Assembly (NCBI RefSeq): GCF_918698085.1
Contig: NZ_CAKKLP010000011.1
Span: 62,001 to 126,000, forward strand
DNA: 64,000 nucleotides
Reading direction: 5' to 3'
From: Chryseobacterium sp. Bi04
Lineage (GTDB): Bacteria; Bacteroidota; Bacteroidia; Flavobacteriales; Weeksellaceae
Positions 61,751-64,000 of this stretch are shown here, in pieces (position 1 is the first letter of the stretch; each line of letters begins with the position of its first letter). The position numbers were made by a program, and so were the translations under genes. The notes below the pieces were generated by a model. It saw nothing but the letters and a program-made list of their open reading frames with translations, ran no database searches and was not told the DNA's origin.

Positions 61751-62142
61751 ATATCCTGCGTTAAGAATGCAACTCCTGTTTTTATTGTGGTGTAAATGTC
61801 CGTATCACAGTCACGGTAAGTACAGATGAAAATTTCTTCCTTCCAACTGTTGTTGATGAAAATCAAATTCAGGTATTCCTGTTTTCTTAAATTATTTTTA
61901 ATAGATAGATAATCCCCTTCTTTTGGAGTATACGGAAAGCTGAAAAGATGCTCTGAATTTATTTTTTCTATAATTTCCTCTTTTACATCCTGAATGTATC
62001 CTTTTTCAGAACTTGAGGGAAGATAGTCTAAAGAATTTCCCGGATCATCATTTTTTCCCGTAATGGTTTCCAGTACCCAATAATATTTTGAGTTCTTTTT
62101 AGAATGGGTTCCCAGTACTTTTTCTTCTAAGAGTATTTTCAT
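61747..62142 (-). CDS. Hypothetical protein between tsaD and rsmE
   Basis: 131 residues, soluble, alpha/beta with a Gly/Asp/Ser-rich loop (GKNDDPGNSLDYLPSSSEKG). No signal, no known motif. The gene overlaps its neighbours by 4 bases on each side, so it is translated as part of the tsaD-rsmE operon. That context suggests a housekeeping job, perhaps tied to tRNA or rRNA modification, but this is inference. Confidence 0.6.
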   Translation of the reverse strand: MKILLEEKVLGTHSKKNSKYYWVLETITGKNDDPGNSLDYLPSSSEKGYIQDVKEEIIEKINSEHLFSFPYTPKEGDYLSIKNNLRKQEYLNLIFINNSWKEEIFICTYRDCDTDIYTTIKTGVAFLTQDI

Positions 62143-63155
62143 AAATCATATTTTGCTGTTGCAGAAGTTCTGAGATCTGTAAACTCACCTTTGTCGAACT
62201 TCAATTTTGCTACCATAGCAATCATGGCTGCATTGTCTGTTGTATATTCAAATTTTGGAATGTAAATATTCCATCCCAATCTATCCTTATTGTCTTCCAT
62301 TGCTTTGCGTAATGCAGAATTGGCAGAAACACCGCCTGCAATAGCAACTTCTTTGATGTTGAGGTCTTTTGCTGCTTTTTCAAGCTTATTCATTAAAATC
62401 TCAATGATGGATCTTTGTACTGAGGCACAAAGGTCATTAAGGTTTTCTTTAATGAAATCCGGATTTTTACGGACCTCTTTCTGGATGAAATATAATACCG
62501 ATGTTTTAATACCGCTGAAAGAATAATTATATTCCTCTAGCTTTGGTTTATTAAATGTAAAAGCATGAGGATTTCCCTCTTTGGCAAGTCGGTCAATAAT
62601 AGGACCGGCAGGATAATCAAGGTCGAAAATCTTTCCTATTTTATCAAATGCTTCTCCTGCAGCATCATCAATTGTTTTCCCGATAATTTCCATTTCAAAA
62701 TAATCTTTTACCAGTACAATCATGGTATGACCACCACTTACGGTAAGACACAGAAAAGGAAAGGCTGGCGGCATAGGATTTGCATCCTCAATAAAATGGG
62801 CTAAAATGTGGGCTTGGAGGTGGTTTACTTCTATTAACGGGACATTGAGGCTCATTGCCAAAGATTTAGCAAATGATGTTCCTACAAGAAGTGATCCTAA
62901 AAGTCCGGGACCACGTGTAAATCCTATAGCTGAAATTGCATTTTGTTGTATATTTGCTTTAGTAAAAGATTTTTCAACAACGGGGATAATATTTTGCTGA
63001 TGGGCTCGTGAAGCTAATTCAGGAACTACACCACCATATTCTTTATGGATGGCCTGGCTTGCGGCAATGTTTGAAAGAATAGAATTCCCCTTGATGATAG
63101 CTGCTGAGGTGTCGTCGCAAGACGATTCAATACCTAAAATTATAGAGTCGCTCAT
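62139..63155 (-). CDS. tsaD: tRNA N6-adenosine threonylcarbamoyltransferase
   Basis: 338 residues; last step in t6A37 synthesis on ANN-decoding tRNAs, acting with TsaB and TsaE. The ASKHA fold start LGIESSCDDTSAAI, the metal-binding VNHLQAHILAHF, CLTVSGGHT and VAIAGGVSANSALR are all in place. First gene of the operon. Its start is only 4 bases from the divergent tamB-like gene. Confidence 0.96.
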   Translation of the reverse strand: MSDSIILGIESSCDDTSAAIIKGNSILSNIAASQAIHKEYGGVVPELASRAHQQNIIPVVEKSFTKANIQQNAISAIGFTRGPGLLGSLLVGTSFAKSLAMSLNVPLIEVNHLQAHILAHFIEDANPMPPAFPFLCLTVSGGHTMIVLVKDYFEMEIIGKTIDDAAGEAFDKIGKIFDLDYPAGPIIDRLAKEGNPHAFTFNKPKLEEYNYSFSGIKTSVLYFIQKEVRKNPDFIKENLNDLCASVQRSIIEILMNKLEKAAKDLNIKEVAIAGGVSANSALRKAMEDNKDRLGWNIYIPKFEYTTDNAAMIAMVAKLKFDKGEFTDLRTSATAKYDL

Positions 63156-63159
63156 AATA

Positions 63160-64000
63160 ATGGCAAAGTTAGAGAATAATAACGAGAATGAGAATAAAAA
63201 ATCTGTAGCTGAAAACCTAGGGGATCAGGTACAGAAAACTGTTGAGAATGTTGAGGACAAGGTTCGAGAAACAGTAAAAGAAGCCTCTGAACTTGCTTCA
63301 GATGCTATTCATCATCCTGTGGAAACCGCTGAAGAATTCGGTAAGCAGGCAATGAAAGATGTGACCAGCTATTCATGGTGGGCAAAGCTTCTTTTGATTC
63401 TTTTCTGGCTGGGAATTGTTGTTGTGGGTGGAATACTGGTAGCAATTAATCTTCCGGTCACCAAACAATGGGCAGCAGATCAGGCATTAAAGCTTGTTAA
63501 TAATGATTTTAAATCCGGCTTTTCCACAGAAAGTGTGGATGTCAATTACTTTGGGGATGTAACCATCAAAGGATTAAAAGTAAGAGACTATAAAGGCTTA
63601 AATTTTATTACGGCACGTGAATTTCGCGCCGATTCAGACTGGATATCTCTTGCTGCCAATGCTATTTCAGGAAAAAGCAATTCTTTAAGTTTCAATTCTC
63701 TGACACTTGTAAATGCAGATATAAAAGTAATTACCTATAAAGGAGACAGTATTTCCAATTTTATAAGATTTACAGAGCTTTTTGATGATGGAAAGAAAAG
63801 GGATCCTAAAAAAAAACCTTTTGAGCTGAATTCAAGAATACAGATCATTGATTCTAAGGTTTCCATTGTTAATAAGAATTCTCCGGGAGAACAGGGAAAG
63901 TGGCTTACTGCTACAAAATTCAATTTAAAAGCACCGAACCTTAAAGTTAATGGCCCTAATGTATCTGCACTGATCAACAATATGTCATTTGTCACCTCAA
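63160..64000 (+). CDS. TamB-like translocation/assembly protein, N-terminal part (partial)
   Basis: The frame from the ATG at 63160 stays open to the window end (280 codons). An unusual 70-residue N-terminal region rich in Glu, Asn and Lys with a VENVEDKVRETVKEASELAS coiled-coil-like stretch precedes the membrane anchor (residues about 75-97, LLLILFWLGIVVVGGILVA). Then comes the TamB/AsmA-type start LPVTKQWAADQALKLVNNDF with VDVNYFGDVTIKGLKVRDY, leading into long beta repeats. Envelope lipid or barrel transport at the inner membrane is the family role. The conserved C-terminal DUF490 part is off the window. Confidence 0.8.
   Translation, partial: MAKLENNNENENKKSVAENLGDQVQKTVENVEDKVRETVKEASELASDAIHHPVETAEEFGKQAMKDVTSYSWWAKLLLILFWLGIVVVGGILVAINLPVTKQWAADQALKLVNNDFKSGFSTESVDVNYFGDVTIKGLKVRDYKGLNFITAREFRADSDWISLAANAISGKSNSLSFNSLTLVNADIKVITYKGDSISNFIRFTELFDDGKKRDPKKKPFELNSRIQIIDSKVSIVNKNSPGEQGKWLTATKFNLKAPNLKVNGPNVSALINNMSFVTS

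Overview
The window looks like a low-GC member of the Bacteroidota, class Flavobacteriia, most likely Chryseobacterium or a close Weeksellaceae relative. The evidence is a complete type IX secretion core (gldK-gldL-gldM-gldN), a DUF4270 lipoprotein, many small Bacteroidota-type lipoproteins, promoters matching the phylum consensus TTG-N17~23-TANNTTTG, and general absence of Shine-Dalgarno sequences. The genus is an inference from family resemblance, not from a search.

Layout. 1-15.2 kb is core chromosome: the tail of a glutamate-synthase-like gene, an S4 RNA-binding protein, shikimate kinase, a Lys-Leu-Lys tRNA operon, panC, a one-domain glycogen-synthase-like protein, a DUF4270 lipoprotein, glmS, gldKLMN, an FAD oxidoreductase, a SemiSWEET transporter and small lipoproteins. 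15.2-25.7 kb holds a secreted structural-type protein, a full RND tripartite efflux operon and a TPR/membrane/AraC regulator. 25.9-29.8 kb is the most interesting chromosomal locus: a short peptide gene, a SPASM-type radical SAM maturase, and two paralogous proteins with a possible iron-binding H-x-D...H pattern. The peptide ends in three consecutive aromatic-X-X triplets (Tyr68, Tyr71, Phe74), which fits a ribosomally made peptide natural product of the three-residue-cyclophane type. 30-42.3 kb is accessory: a peptidase, two unrelated genes behind duplicated promoter regions, a retropepsin-like protein, an XRE membrane regulator, and a zone of gene decay (fused MarR and dehydrogenase remnants, an internally deleted old-yellow-enzyme remnant) next to intact AraC, quinone reductase and OYE genes.

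42457-57934 is an integrative element of about 15.4 kb inserted in tRNA-Ser(GGA). It is bounded by a 78-bp perfect direct repeat; the right copy is the working tRNA, the left copy is the displaced 3' fragment. The element carries a RepA-like ATPase, an XRE regulator, an AbiTii-type defence gene with a Cys-rich partner, an operon of two transglutaminase-fold secreted proteins plus an RHS-core/JAB-like toxin plus two paralogous small exported proteins (candidate immunity), DUF3871, a Sak4-like ATPase, a winged-helix protein and a tyrosine integrase that is frameshifted as read. I see no relaxase, conjugation or capsid genes.

58-64 kb returns to core genes: L-asparaginase, trmH, two membrane proteins, a tsaD-hypothetical-rsmE operon and the start of a tamB homologue.
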